A stretch of 64,000 bases of DNA from Synchiropus splendidus (GCF_027744825.2 NC_071335.1:10951001-11015000), one strand, 5' to 3'; shown: positions 40,641 through 54,963, counted from the first letter of the stretch. Translations and numbers: made by a program. The notes: a model not told the origin generated them from the sequence alone.

Positions 40641-42978
40641 CCTGGGGGGGCGAGGAGCTATGCCGGCGGGTACGAGAATGAAGTGTATTTGCACATCCAC
40701 TCATGATTTTTGTTTTTTCAGGCAAATTGATGCACTTTAAGTCTTTTCTGTTACTGACAAAAGCAGTGTTAATAAAGCTATTCTTTATTGTATGTTGATC
40801 TATAACACATTCTTTTTCTTTTCTTTAATATTAACAAGGATACAATGTTGTGCAGAGGTGTACGGATGATAATTTTATAGAGAAATGACACTATTTACAG
40901 AGGCGGGTCAGAGTTTGGGGGCGTAAAAACAGCGCCGACTGGAGGCCAATGGTTTCAAGAAGTCTTCTTTAACATGCAGCATTGAACTGGTTCCAGTATT
41001 CACTTCTCCGACGTGGCCCCTGAGGTAGACCAACAATGTTATTCTCCTTTTGAGTCAAAACTTCAACAAGTCAATACGCTGGCTAGGAAAAGTTAGCAAT
41101 GCTCAGCAAGCACTGACTCGTGTGGCTAAACACTCTCCTTTACACTTGTTAAGCTGAGTTGAGCAACTGAGCGGAGAGAGGAATTTACATTTTAAATGCG
41201 TTAAATTCCCAATTGCATTATGGTGAACTTTTCCCTCGGTGCCACTCAAATATCAACCAAACTTTCATGCAATATACGTGGTAATAGCAGTCACCACTGA
41301 TGTCCTTCACCTTGAGAAGAGAAGAGTTTACTGAGGGTGACTCATTACAGACAAATGACAGGGAAAACTGCCGTACTTAAAAGTGCATTCCTATTTTTAG
41401 AAGTAATCATGTCTGGAAATGAATGTTGGTAGTTCATGGTTGCATTCAATTTAAAAGTAAAAGTAAAAGGACCGAGGAAAAAAAATTGTCCAGAGCTACT
41501 TTCTCATGCATGAAGTATGAAACCAACATGAAATGATTCAGTAGTAAAAGCAATTATTTAATTTTCAAAGTAAACTGTGCAGTAAATTGTGGCCAGGAGT
41601 GCTTTAAAACAGCCGCAAGATTTGGTGTTTGCAGCTCGGCTCAATGATCAGAGGCATTTAAATTCATATTACTCTCGGTGCAATGCCCATATATTGATTT
41701 TGTCTGTACGTGTGGGTATATTTTTACCTATCAGTTCAAAAAGAAATGTGTTTATTTTCCCATCACTCCAGTTTCCTCCTCTTAGTTGGAGAATTGATTA
41801 AAAAAGTGGCCTTTGATTCAGTTTTATATTAAGATGACCGATTGCCGAGAGACATTCTGAGAGGTTCACCAAGAGTGAATAAATGCCCAGTTTCAGATAA
41901 AAAAAAACAAAAACAAAAAAAAAACAAACATGCTCTGGAGTAGCGACTGTGGTAGTCATCTGAACAAATACAGCTGTGACCTCCAACTGACCATTCAAGT
42001 CATGTCAAGTCTTTTTTTATAGCGGCAATTCGTGAAAGAGGTTGTGTCAAGGTGTTTTCGCTGAGAGGTCACAACCTCATTTTTACTACTAGAACGCAGG
42101 TATACCAGAGGAAGAGCTGTGCTTGCTGGCAGGGAAACAAATGTATTCATTCATTCATTGTTCCGTGATCATCTCAGGGAGGTCAGGGTCACAGAGAGAC
42201 AGAATCAATTTCGGGTGACGTTCAAGCGGCCCATGGAGGAACTGAAAAGCAGACAAACAAAAAATGAAACAATGTTGATAATATATACGTGAGCTGCAGT
42301 GTCCATTTATACATTTTTGGATGAGATGAATTTATGGCCATCCTTGGTATCCGGTAGCCTTGAAAATACAGATTAAAAAATAAAAAATAAATAAGTATTT
42401 CGGTTTGTTCATCTAAGCTGAATTGTTAAATGAAGACATTTGAGTTTCAAATCTGTAATTTACTTCCAATCCTCTTAAAAAAATGTAATCTTCAACAGAT
42501 TAAAATGCTGACAAATAAGGAGAAGGTATTTTGTTTAAATGTAAAAGGCTTTGCCACGGATTCGAAGGCATTAGAACGTATAAAACACAGAACAGCAGTT
42601 GAGGATTTGACATGCATTTATTCTCACAGCAAAGCAGCACAGTTTTGGCAGCACATCTTGAAAACAGAAATGAAACAAAAAAATGACATTACTATTTGGG
42701 TCAACAAGTTGTCATTTTCATATGTTAAAGAAGCATAGGAGAAGATTTTCTTTGCATTTATTCTCCCTAAAACCAGCACAACACAACCTGTGCTCAACAA
42801 TCCAGGAGGCCAAAGCTGTGACAAAGACTTAAATTGGCATTCCTGCTTTTTGTTTCGGCTGCTGTTATGACTGTATTGTTGCAGCATGTTGCCTCTCCAA
42901 CATAGATAAATATCATTTTAATTCTTTGTGACCCTCTCATATGCTTGTCAGTAACCCTGATCTACACAATGCCAGCAT
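40641..42978. other. Intergenic, no gene seen
   Basis: Unique-looking AT-rich sequence with A-rich runs near 41900-41930 and 42374-42395. The 102-codon plus-strand frame at 42430-42738 is Lys-rich and unrecognised. Confidence 0.45.
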
Positions 42979-43205
42979 TATCACCTCCCATCCTCACTCC
43001 CATGGCGTCAGTCATATAGTGACGTTGGTAAAGTCTACTTTTGAAGGCAGCATCCAGCGTTGTATGTTGACTCACTAGGTTTTCAATTGAAGCACATGCT
43101 CCGTCTTCTGCAGCATGTCCGGATGCCTTGGCAGCGTGCCACATAAAAAAAAAGATGGGGTCAGGTAAGCCACGGGATGGTGAAAACATTTTGGTCTGGA
43201 TGCCC
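42979..43205. repeat. Dispersed palindromic repeat family, copy 6
   Basis: CTCCCATCCTCACTCCCATG, CATATAGTGACGTTGGTAAA, GAAGGCAGCATCCAGCGTTG, TATGTTGACTCACTAGG, then AGCACATGCTCCGTCTTCTG, GCAGCATGTCCGGATGCC and an A run. It lacks about 20 bases of the GCGTCCTATACTGACG block. Confidence 0.7.
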
Positions 43206-44441
43206 CGACTCTGCATATTTTACTGAAAATGCTTGAAACTGCAAAGCGGGCAGGACATGACCTTGCATTACATGCTATTCATGCCATTGAGAACAGAACC
43301 TTTTCTCTCACCGCTCAACAACAATGATAATAACCTTTTATTAAATAAAAAAGGCATGAATAACGGCCATCAAACAAAGAAAAAGTCAAGCATTCAAAGG
43401 AATCGTAAGAGGAATTGTCTGGTTAAGGTAAACAATCGTGCAAGGACTACACTGCTTTACAAAACCGGAGTCTGAAGTTCTTGAATTCTCTGGCTCATTA
43501 TTCCTCCATTCCATCTTATGTTTTATTCTGACAGAATCATGCTTGCAGATGGGCCCAAAATAAAAATGTCAAAATTATAACCTCTTCCCACTCATCTGCA
43601 TTTGTCTCCTTTCTTCTCCTTCATATTTCATTTCCTTTCAAATACTCTGTGCTGTAACCAGGGGCACTGGTTTACTGGTTGTCAACATGTAACGGGACCA
43701 TGTGTCTGTCCAGTGGATGCACTGCTGAAGTGATGATGCCGGATGATGTCGCCCTCAGGACACATGAACACATTAAATAAGGCTTGAGCACAGTAAACAC
43801 ATCAGTATTATCAGACTTACAGCCTCGATGTCCGACCTTTACGTCGCTCGTGGGCTTACATGGATGATGGCGGGGCCAGAGAATAGTGGATCAGGCAGGA
43901 ATGCTGATATGCCATTTGTGTTAACGGATGCTGCCACGCACGTGGCGCATGATGCAACATTTATCAGGATAATTACACTGTAAGGATCATAGTGTGTGTT
44001 TCACTGTTGCCCTGTGGTCATTCATTGTTTATGTTGTCGGATGCACTCAGCAGCAGATATCGATGGAGGGGATGGTGAGCCAAGTTTGCACATTGAAATG
44101 ATTGTGATCCGGTCACATGGCCAGTTACAGTAAAGAGTGGGCAGAAGCACCACCGTTGAGCTCGCTGTTTCAACTCCAGATCCACAAGCAAAGGGTTGGA
44201 GATTTGTTTCTAAGCACTGTAGGTTTGTGGTGTGTAAATCATCACACCATCAAAATGACCATCTTTTCTAGCACTTCTCATTCAGGTTTTCCATTCAGGC
44301 CGTATAAAATGGAGTGGTGGGCCGTCAGGGCCAGCATGGCCTTCTCTGCTGGCCTAACATAACCAGAAATCATGAGCATATTTATGACAAAAGTGAATTT
44401 CATTTTTTATGTATTTTACCTAAATATATGATATATAGTGC
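43206..44441. other. Intergenic, no gene seen
   Basis: No repeat recognised between about 43700 and 44080. This stretch has balanced composition and could be a regulatory element, but conservation cannot be judged from one sequence. Confidence 0.4.
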
Positions 44442-45086
44442 AGTTCAAACAAATCGGAATTCGAACAAACATTTCTAGATTTTTTTGCTTCGGATTTCAA
44501 ATGAATGCCGGAAAAAACACAACCGATCAGCTGACCGATGACACGCTTTGTTACTGTGTATAGCGCAGCCTCTATATGCAGATGTGTCCCGTTAGCTACA
44601 TTTACTGACTGTTTTTTCTTCATATTGAGGTGTAAAACCGTTCCTGTCTCCGCACTGGACCCTGGTAGGCTGGACCTCCGAGGCTGGAGCGCTCACTCCA
44701 GGTTTTGATGTCCTGTTGTGGGCTGGAGCTGGGACAGGGATGAGGCGAGTCTGGGACAGAGCGTGACTTGGTTTATGACTTTGTCACAGCCAAACTGCAC
44801 AGAAGCGCACATTCAGAGCTGGACACGCACCGGGCACCTCTTCACTTCTGGAGAGACGTCACTCACTCGGCAACCCCTCCCACATGCAGCGGCCACACAC
44901 ATAGAGGAACAGCGCACCTGCAGCAGACACTCTACATTCACTCCTACAAAAGACTATTTTAAGGCTTGGAACGCATGATTTCTTTTTCCATTCATTGTAA
45001 TGGGAAAAATTGATTCAGATTTCGAACAGTTTGCTTCTCGAACGGCCGTCTGGAACGGATTGTGGTCGAGAACCGAGGGACCACTG
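44442..45086 (+). mobile_element. 683-bp TA-flanked element family, copy 2 (one end degraded)
   Basis: Inverted relative to copies 1 and 3. The right end is intact (GTCGAGAACCGAGGGACCAC then TGTA, with TA flank at 45087-45088). The left terminal repeat is reduced to GCAGTTCAAACAAATCGG. A stretch of 86 codons in the shared frame (44718-44975) translates identically to copy 3, showing little divergence between them. TA-rich sequence follows directly (45088-45125). No transposase domain. Confidence 0.75.
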
Positions 45087-48059
45087 TATGTATATAAATA
45101 TGTTATATATAGTATATATAATAATCATACTCACATCATAGTATATCCCAGTGTTTGAAATTGGCGAGCCAGAAAGATGTCCCCATAATTCTTAAAATAT
45201 GATGCATACCATGAGCCTGAACCACTACAATTGGCTCAAACAAACTAGCCAACTTGGCTTTCAGGGACTGATGAAAACCCTGTGCCTGTGTCAGTGACCC
45301 AGATTTTGTGGCTTCAGCCAAAGAACCACTTTGAGAGCTGACTCTTTGAGAGCTCCACCAACAGCAATGCATTAAAGACAGCCAGCAGAGCTCTTATTAG
45401 TCTCACGCCCCTGTGTCCGCCGTGCTTTCTATTAAGGCCAGTTTTCATGTTGAGACGCAGATTTCTACTCTTCCATCACATGGCGACTACAGCACATTAG
45501 GAATTGTCTGTCACATGGCAATCCCACTTTTACCTCTGCACCTGTAGCTGTAGGAAGCAGATGATTTGCCCTTTACTTCTCAGCACGTCCTTCGGCAGCG
45601 ATATTGGCTTCTTTCCCTTGGAAACCCAACGATATGTCTTCTCTTAATTAAAAAGCGGCATCTAAATTACAGGCAATAATATAAAATATCTCCTTAATTC
45701 AAATACAATATTGTTCTTGAAGCTATTTTGTTCAATTAGACCGACTGTCTAAGCAACAAGACAATGTTGCGTGTGAGCGCGTGTGCGCTAAATCTGGCGG
45801 CTCTGCAGTGAGAGCGACTGTCAGAGCCGACTATTGCAGGCATGTGCTGATAGAGAGGTTTTAAAGCAGCAGACGACTGCCTAAGGCCTAGAACAACTCT
45901 GGAACGAGTGGGTGGGGGGAAAGGGGCGAAGGAGACGGCGCAATAGAGATAAAGAAAACAAGAATGCTGCAGAAAATAAACAAGGTTATAGAAATAGTCA
46001 GGGAGGGGACGAGCATGGGATTGAAGGCGTAGGGAACCAAGGTTAGGGCAGTGAAGCAGACCGGAGTGGAGGCAGGATGAGTGAGTGACAAAGAAGCCAG
46101 GGAAAAAGGAGGCAGAAGGAGGAGGTTGTAGCTGGTTGAAAGTCACAACCTTGCATTATTATTCCTTCATTAGAGAAGACCTTGACTAAGAATTATCTCC
46201 CGTGTCCTGATCCCCCGATTGCTCCTTTCTCAACTCCCTTCCATCCATCCATCCACTCATTCCCCCACATCCCACTCTGCTTAGTAGCCCTTTTTCCCCC
46301 CCTCAATATAACTGTTCTCTCATTATAAAATGCCACAGTCAGCAACTCAAAGACGTGGGAGTGGGGTGAGGGAGCAAGTGAAACAGGGAGCAGGAGAAGG
46401 TGACAGCCCTGCATCCTGTGATTTCGGTCGGCGGCGTTTCACTTGTGAAGCTGCCTTGCATTCACCTCAGGCTTGTCAGTGATTGTCCTGCCCAGAGCCT
46501 GAGTGAAATGGCTTCATCCCTTTCAAAATGGGTTTTGTTTTTCAACAGTTTGGAAATCAAATGCTAAATCAATAAAAAGCACCGGGAGACACCTAAACAC
46601 CTCAGCGAAAGCTGCAAACACAGGAGAACTGTCTAAAATTGACCGGCAAAGCCGTAAAACACTGACCATGGGCTCGGTGTGAAGGCTTCTTGCTGTTCAC
46701 TCTGAAATATTTCTGCCAAGTCGAAGAGAAGCTGCATGGGTCGTAAAACGTGGGTGAAGCTCTCATCGTGATAATTTAAATGTTGGCATTATGAAGTTGA
46801 GAAGCTGTCAAAACTCTGACTAAAACTTGCTGCTCGGATGGAAATTTGGCTGATTTATTCAAGTTTTAATTCTGCGCTTTGGATAACTTGACAATAACAA
46901 AAACAGAACCATTCTGTGGCTTAGGAGAGGAGAGTTGGAAAACAACCTGGACCTTTCAGGATACTCGATCGAAGAATGAACTCTGTCGATCCCAGGGGAA
47001 AGAGAAGACAAACGCCACACGCAGACGACCTTGGTTTGCCCTTAACCCAGGAAAAAAACATGGTCAGGTCACAGACATGTCAACAATACTGTACCAGATA
47101 GATGTATCTGTGCAGAGACAAGACAGAAGAGGTCGTGACCATGCTCAAGCAGGGAGGCAAAGGTACGCTGAAACACTAGGCAGATAATCAGGTGGTGTTT
47201 GAGGTGGGGATGAAATTATCGAAAGCTCGACTGGGAGCGGGAGCTCGAGGTTATGGTGGTTCTGGAGTGGAAACCAACTGGAGGTGGAGCACTGTATGGC
47301 ACTTGGACAGTTGGTTTTTTTTTGGGACGTGGACCTGAATAAATTGGAGCCTTTTTCCTGAGTGGTGTCTTAAACCACAGACAAGATGGCCGACCTAGTC
47401 CTCTAGACCGGACCCTCCACCCGTGTAAAGGAACCGATCCAAACACGATCAGTATGGCATCATCGACTCATTTACATATCACCGACTGTGCACAGCGAGT
47501 GAATTTGATAAATACAGCACGGCAAAATGGTAAGAAAATAGCTGTTTATTGTACGTAATTTTTATTAGTTTTTTTTATGAGATAAATGACGTGATTTTTC
47601 CACTTTTCAATCAAAGAATTTAAATGTTGAATGCTTTGCTTTGCCAAAGAAAGTCACTCATATTATATTCTATCTTGCCTTGCCTGCATAACTTACAAGA
47701 AAAATACAAACACAATTTGTACGTTATTTTGGCCGTATAAGAACAAGGGAAATTCACCTGTAGGACTTTTTGATGTGAATGTAGACCTAAATAACTGTGG
47801 GCGGTTCAATTCCCTTGAAGAACAAGAACAGAAAATAGAGAGACAACATATGACTGGTGATGTTTTTATTTTGCTTGTAACAAAGAAATAAAGATCCTGC
47901 AGCAAGAAAATGTTTCAAGGTTCCAAGCCGAAAAAATGATGGCCAATGTTCTGAGCCCGACTGCTGCACCACGATGATGGACCTTTTTCCACAGAAATGT
48001 TGAATAAAGCCATTTCAAACAAGTGACCTCCAACTCACTGTTGCCACTATAAGTATCCT

Positions 48060-48170
48060 TTGATGCTGTCAGCTGACTCACACCACAGCTTTTTTTCGTC
48101 ATACCTTCATTGGCTGAAACGAAAACCTGCACGCTCTCTTCTCTTTTGTGGATCAGTTTAGAACCCCTGG
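48060..48170. mobile_element. Possible hAT-like fragment
   Basis: TGGCTGAAACGAAAACCTGC, TTTGTGGATCAG and AGAACCCCTGG parallel the right half of the element at 14578-14748 (TGGTTGGAACAAAAACCCGC, TGTGGATCAAG, GACCCCTG). The left end was not located. Confidence 0.45.
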
Positions 48171-49897
48171 AATAAACCAACATGGACAACTGAAAGCCAG
48201 TAGCACCTTAGTTGGCAGGGCTTGGTTTGTATTTTCCTTGGTTTGTAAACAACATAACTGGATAATCAGGAAACTCTCAGCATTGGTTTGAAGTTTACTG
48301 CCAGGATTATGACCGCTGCTGGTATCTTCTCAGTCCCTGCTCTTTCACTCAAAGGGAGTTTGCGGTCCAAGAGCCATGAGCCAAGTCAATTCTGGCACTA
48401 TACAAGTTGTTCTATTGACTTGATTGTTTGCTGTGTGTTCATAATTGTGATGTGGAACGGGCTCCTTGGTGTTGGTGTGCACTGTCTCCCTGCTTTCCTC
48501 GCTCTTGCTTTGTGTTTCTGGTCTTGATGGTTGAGCTTATTTTAAACCACAAAAATTCGTGGGATCAATAAGTTCAGCATTGATTTCAAGTTCCCCTGGA
48601 GCACAGTGAAGTTCTCTTATCCCCAACTGGTGGAAAGCTGGAAAATGCTCCAGCGTGAGAGTCATCGCTCGCAGCATGTGGAAAGACAGGAAAACAAAAT
48701 GTCAAAAGCGAGGTGAAATGAGAATGTCAGAGGTGAAGAGTCTTTCCATAAGGGAGAGTCAGAAAGGAATTGAACTGATTTGTGTAGGCTCTATTTCGCT
48801 CTCACTTTCCCTGAACTGTGCACGCTACAAAAAGATGACCCATGCTGGCTGCTATCAAACCAAACTGTTTTTGCCTCAAATAAAGGCAAGTAAATAAAGT
48901 TTTATGCTCATTAGTGCGAACATTCTGCTGCTCTGCCTTGCCTAACCTCACAAGGGAATTCATCTCTCATCAGACAGCAGAAGCTGCTCCAAAGGTGTGG
49001 TTCGTGTCAGTCACTAAGCCTCACAATTTTTCACAAGTTCTGACGGCAAACAGTCAAGATAACCAGGAGAAAATACACTGCCAGATCAACCCTCCAGGGG
49101 AGTCTTTCACAACCAGACCAAGATCCAAGACTGAGCCTTGATTTCATTCTGTCGAAAGCCAATAGCAAGCAAAAACATATTCAGTTTGGATGAATCATCA
49201 CATTTGGAACGTCTCTGGAGGGAAGAGCGGCACTGGGGTCTACACTTCCCCGGCATAAAAATATTTTCAAATTGGTTGTGTTGGCGTTTGCCGAAGCAAT
49301 TTACAGTACCTTTTCCAGAACAATGAGTATCTGAATTACAAAGAATATAAACACATTCCCCTGGAGGGGATCATATAGGATGACGCGAGGAACTGTGGCG
49401 AGAGACAAATCCAACGGCACAAACATGAGCTTACGGGTCCTTCCTTCCTATTCTGACCCATCTCTAACTTGGCAATAACTTATTACTTGTTTCAGGCGTG
49501 TAATAACCTTTGCTATCCTTCCTACTTGGAATAGTTGCTGTGAGGTTGTTTCTTTGCTGTATTACTTTCTTTTCCATCACAATCCACTCCTTTGTTTTTC
49601 CCAAGACTGGATGCGACAATTCACTCCCCCCAGCAACACCCTGCTTTGTTCCTGTCGTTTATCCACTGTTTGTCGACATCTCTTGTTGTATGACAGATGA
49701 GGAAGGCACATGTCAGTTCACTCAATCACAGGAGAAATGTATGCATTTACACAGACCAGGGTCCCAGAGAATGGTTGCCTGACTACTCTGACCAACGCCT
49801 TTTTGTGGCCAATGACGTCAATATATTACAGGCATTTTATTGCTATTAAAGAGCTCAATACACAGTTTTTAACTGTGTGTATCGCCACCACTTTCCG

Positions 49898-49899
<2 letters not shown>

Positions 49900-49931
<32 letters not shown>
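49900..49931. repeat. (TG)n microsatellite
   Basis: About 16 TG units. Confidence 0.93.
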
Positions 49932-49932
<1 letters not shown>

Positions 49933-52670
49933 CAAGGCACTGAAGCTGTTAGTGGCTGTGGAGGCAAGAACCTCCAGCACATGCACTCAGTGGATGGGAT
50001 GGTTCTCCGATCGAAATGGAGCCTGCACAATGTTCTAAGCAAAAAGGTGAAGAGAAAACATTAACGTTCTAACTGTGTGTGAAGTTTACTGCAGTGGAAA
50101 GTGTTTGTCGGTAGTACCCATCCTTGATTCTACTGCAGTGTTCCACAGGGGTTCAATGACATTTAAAAAGACACCTATTTCAGCGGAAAGTGTCCCCTGT
50201 GTTGATCCTGGAACCTGTTTTTAAAAAATGATGTCACTTATCCTCAAGCATTTTAAAGTGGGAATACGTGAATCCCCAGCTGTTCCTATATGTGGTGTAT
50301 ACCTGTGTAACATGTGGGCCACACCACTGATGACTGGTGTCAAGCATTAAATGTGACCGTCTTTCATCGGACGGTGCCTGTGCTGCTTTCTCTGTCGTCA
50401 TGGTGATGGTTCAAGAGTAGACCATGTTTCAAAGGCAACAATTTGCACTATTATGTTGAGGCACTTTTCCTTTAATTGCGTGACTTCCTGCATGAACCCA
50501 AAATAGAATTAACTTTGAACACCGCAAAAAAAACTATTTTCAATAGTGTGCTGTTTTCATGAAGTCAAGCAGGATGAGGTCTTGGAGAAACTCTGCGCTT
50601 CCTAAGCTTTTCTCGTTGTGTTATCGACGGTGTTTGTCTGTCTGTGTTCCAGATAACTTGAAAACCTATGGATGCAATGGATGAAAGTGACCTCAAATGT
50701 GTTAAATGAGACATAGAACAAATGTTGCCCCAGTGGTGTGGGTTTGATTCGCGGTCAGGGAATTAGATTTTAGTCCTTTAAAGGATTCTTTCTCAGCAGA
50801 GGTTTGCGCTCTCTGAGTGATTGTCCACTCTGGAACTCTGTGGTTCATTAATCTTACTTTTATTTTCCTTTAATATTTAACTCAAGTGCTCCTTTCTTGT
50901 CCAAATTGTTTATTTCCTCTCAGCTTTGTCTGTTTTTATTAGCAAGTCTTCACTGAGTTTTTATAGTTTGCTGAATCAATGAACAAGAGTTTATGATCAC
51001 TGCGCTGTATAATCCCAAACTATACTTTATTGCACTTATGATTTTCTCTGGATCTTTTTTGGAAATGCGGCGGCAACAAACAGCCAGCCTGGAGGACGGC
51101 GCGCAGGGAAACATGCAGCAGGAGGAGAAGAAAAGATGAATGTGGTGTCTGAAATCAACCAGTGCATGCAGTATGGCACATGTCCCCGGGGAGCTTTCAG
51201 AGCCTTACATACGCATGTAATCATGCAGCACACATGCGTGCGCAGATGCACACAACGCCGCACAAAACAGAAAGCTGCATCTTATGAACCTTAATTGGCT
51301 AAGTGCCTCGACCTTGTTTGGCGCGTGTTTGCATGCGTGAGCGTGCATCCGTGTTTTAAGGCGGACTATCGTATGCACATCATGGAATGTTCGCCTTTCG
51401 CTGCATAAGCATACTTTGATTCCGTCCGCATTAAAATTATATGAGATGATGGACGGACTCTTAATAGGTGCAGCCTGGAGGCTTGGAAAAAAAAAAAAAA
51501 GAAATGCTCGCCAGTCCGTGTGAAGGGGACAGAGTAAGGGCAATTAAAGGAGAGGGGTCAAAGTGAAAGTGGGCTCATGCTGTCACGCTGGCAAAGCCTT
51601 CATGAAGCGGGGGCAGGGAATATATCCACACCCTTTGCTTTTTTCTAATCGACTCACAAGTTGTTTTCTGCTGTCTCCCACTTACAGTAGGGGGAGTGTT
51701 TTTGAAGTGAAACCAGAGCAGTGAAGTAGCACACACGTCCGATGGTTCATCGTGTAAGGTGCGAACTCACTGGTGCGGCATTTGAAATCACTGTTTACTG
51801 TTTCTGACATTGGAAATGTACAGTGTCCATCTGAAGCTGTCGGACATGGATGAAGCCTTCAACGGCTCTGTTTCTTATCAAAAATGCAGTGATCAAACTT
51901 TGTGATCGAAAAGCAAATATGTAGTTTTATATCATCAAGGCCAACAACGAATACAAGTGACGATGTCAAGTCTAACATAATCTAATAATTCAAACACTTG
52001 AAAGGCACTCAGAGAATGCAGACCTCCACCAGACAGCTCATTTCCGCCTGTGTTGTGCTGTCACAGGAAGTCTGCCACACAACACCAAAATATTATCCAT
52101 GTTTACTCGGAATGCATTCGAAATTGGACCAAAATGTTAAACATTTATTTTGCCAACAGAGTGATGAATGTCAACAAAAACATGAGCAGAGGTAAAAATG
52201 TGTGGTGGAACTTTGACAAGTTAGTTACGATTAATGAATTCCAACATTATTATGATTAATTAATTACAAAAAATATTTAATGTCATGTAATTTAACAGTT
52301 TGCTCTCCAGACAACAGGGAACCTTTGTAAGTGCAGGAGTTCCTGGCTCACTGATCACACTGATGCAAACATGGAGGAATCCCTGAACCAAAGCAAACAA
52401 AAGTATCTGTTTGCTTTTGTTCAGGGAGGTTTTTCACTGCACAATGGTCAGGGTTTCCACTACTCTGAATGGACTTGAAATTCTTATAAAATTGAAATTC
52501 TTACACAAATATTTTCAAGACATTAAAAGAGCTTCAGTTTCAATATGGTGATATAAAAACTTGAATATAGACAGCACCGTGAGTTATTGTGCTATTGTCA
52601 AACTGATGATGAATAAACAATATTTTGTTGTTTAAATGTATGTATGGGTCCATCATTTGATTCAGTAATA

Positions 52671-53353
52671 CAGTGGTACCTCGGTTCTCGACCACAATCC
52701 GTTCCAGACGGCCGTTCAAGAAGCGATTTATTCAAATCTGAATTGATTTTTCCAATTACAATGAATGGAAAAAGAAATAATGCGTTCCAAGCCTTAAAAT
52801 AGTCTTTTGTAGGAGTGAATGTAGAGTGTCTGCTGCAGGTGCGCTGTTCCTCTATGTGTGTGGCCGCTGCATGTGGGAGGGGTTGCCGAGTGAGTGACGT
52901 CTCTCCAGAAGTGAAGAGGTGCCCGGTGCGTGTCCAGCTCTGAATGTGCGCTTCTGTGCAGTTTGGCTGTGACAAAGTCATAAACCAAGTCACGCTCTGT
53001 CCGAGACTCGCCTCATCCCTGTCCCAGCTCCAGCCCACAACAGGACATCAAACCCTGGAGTGCGCGCTCCAGCCTCGGAGGTCCAGCCTACCACGGTCCA
53101 GTGTGGAGACAGGAAAGGTTTTACACCTCAATATGAAGAAAAAACAGTCAGTAAATGTAGCTAATGGCACACGTCTGCGTTATACACAATAACAAAGCGC
53201 GTCGTGGGTCATCTAATCGGTCTGTGCATGTTATGTCTTTTCCGGCTTTTTTCGGGGGCGCTCGAGTTCTGGATTTTCGTTCAAAATCCGAAGCAAAAAA
53301 ATCTTGACATTTTTGTTCGAATTCCAAGATGTTTGAAAACCGAGGCACCACTG
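52671..53353 (-). mobile_element. 683-bp TA-flanked element family, copy 3 (complete)
   Basis: CAGTGGTACCTCGGTTCTCG at one end and, inverted, CAGTGGTGCCTCGGTTTTCA at the other, flanked by TA on both sides (52669-52670 and 53354-53355). This fits a non-autonomous Tc1/mariner-superfamily element, possibly of the pogo/Tigger kind given the TCGGTTTTCGAA-type subterminal words. The interior is GC-richer than the ends and carries no transposase motif. The shared 87-codon frame with copy 2 is more likely sequence identity than a selected protein. Confidence 0.8.
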
Positions 53354-54963
53354 TATAACAAATTTATTCAAGTTGAAAAGTGTGGCTTCTTGTGGCAAAT
53401 ATTCTTATACTATTAAACTGCGATTATTTGAGATTAATTCATTACAAATTCTCTAATTAACTAGAGTGCTTTTTTTAATCGAATCCTACCCCAAATAAAA
53501 ATACATTTCATCACAAGCACTGATTCCTCACAATGTTAGATTATAAAGTTTCTTGTTGATACAGTCTGAGGTCCAACAGGAGGCGTGGTGCACCAGATCA
53601 CTCTGTAGCTCACAATATGCTCTTAAATATGTACATGTGGCTCAAAATTGAATTTCTTCGTGAGTTCCAACGCACCAAAATGTTGATATTGTGACCACGA
53701 TGATGACACGTTTGCTGTGTTTCCTAGCAAATGGAGATTAGTGCTGTCAAACAATTAGAATACGGCAGCCAACGCCAATTATAATAATGAAAAAACACAC
53801 TCTGGAACCAGCCAAATAAAGAAGGAAAGTTGCTGATAAGCAAACCAATTACACACAACAGTTTGGTGCCTTGCACGGCTGTGCGTGCGTTGAACCGACA
53901 GCCAGACACTGAAACGGAGGTTGAGTCGAAATGACATATCCCAGCTTTGTAACCCAGAAATGATTATGAACTGTCATTACTCTGTCATGACGATCTGAAT
54001 CATCTTCTAGATTAAGACTGAACATATATTGTGTTTACCAAACACAAACCAAACATCAGATCATTTTTGTCATTATATTGATTCAAACACGAAAATAAAA
54101 TTCTCAAGTTCAAGCACCTGAATAAAGAAAAAAGAATCACAAAACAGCAACAGCAGACTATTAGATGCTGAGAGGAGAATAACCGCAGGCGAGGGTTGTC
54201 CTTGCTAATTACAAGGGAGCGACTGAAAAAAGTGCTGAATATGTAAACTCAGCCTGATGCCGTCAATGGCGCAGGCAAGCGTGAAGGAGCATCATACAAG
54301 AGCCGACACAGAAACAGCAAATACATATTTATGTTCATGCAATGTTATACAGCACACATGGCTAGATAGAATGTGGAATGACCTTTGAGCCCGAGCAGAC
54401 TGATACTCATGCACGTACGCCACAGCGGGAAAGTTCGCTTGAGCGCACAGACGTGATCCTACACCCAAATACCGGCACACACGGAAGACATTTTGATGGA
54501 TGGGAGGTATGTTTTTTCCAACACATCCTATAGCTGCGCCTCAACATATACAACAAAGTCAATGACATGTGTCTTGACGTTGAATGGCAGGCTACATTCC
54601 ACACCAACTGGCTTTGCCAGGTCACAGTAGTGGACATTTCAGTCTACATTTGTGAATGGGATTCTCACAATGGACATAAGAGTATGTACAACCTAGAATC
54701 GTCCCTGACGGTGTCAATTTAAAGCAAGTGCCGTATTATTACTGAGATCACACATCACATCACTTACAGAAAAATATATTTCATGTATTGTATATACTTC
54801 TTTTGTTCCACCCTCACAGTGGCACAGCGATCTGGCCTTGGGTGACTTCCCTAGTCACGGAGACAGAGACACGTCAAAGAGAAAGTCCAAGGCTCTGCCA
54901 TCATTTTGCCTTAAAGTTGGCGACAAAGTAGATTTCTTAACACTGTTTTGAAACATGGAAATG

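Larger units (their letters stand above)
45089..52668. other. Intergenic, no gene seen
   Basis: Long gene-free stretch. It includes a possible hAT-like fragment at 48060-48170, a GT microsatellite at 49900-49931 and a homopolymer at 51487-51500. The segments 45600-45740 (TTAATTAAAAAG, CAATTAG motifs) and 51280-51480 are repeat-free and could be regulatory. Open frames of up to 136 codons have no recognised domains. Confidence 0.45.

Noticed and set aside
44718..44978. Frame conserved in three places (MGWSWDRDEASLGQ...) as a gene family
   Set aside because: The three occurrences are copies of one 683-bp TA-flanked element. The conservation covers non-coding parts equally and no domain is recognisable.
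50730..50765. tRNA or tRNA-derived SINE head (GGTTTGATTCGCGGTC, box B-like)
   Set aside because: A box A-like word lies too close to the box B-like word, and no cloverleaf or CCA-side acceptor pairing is apparent.
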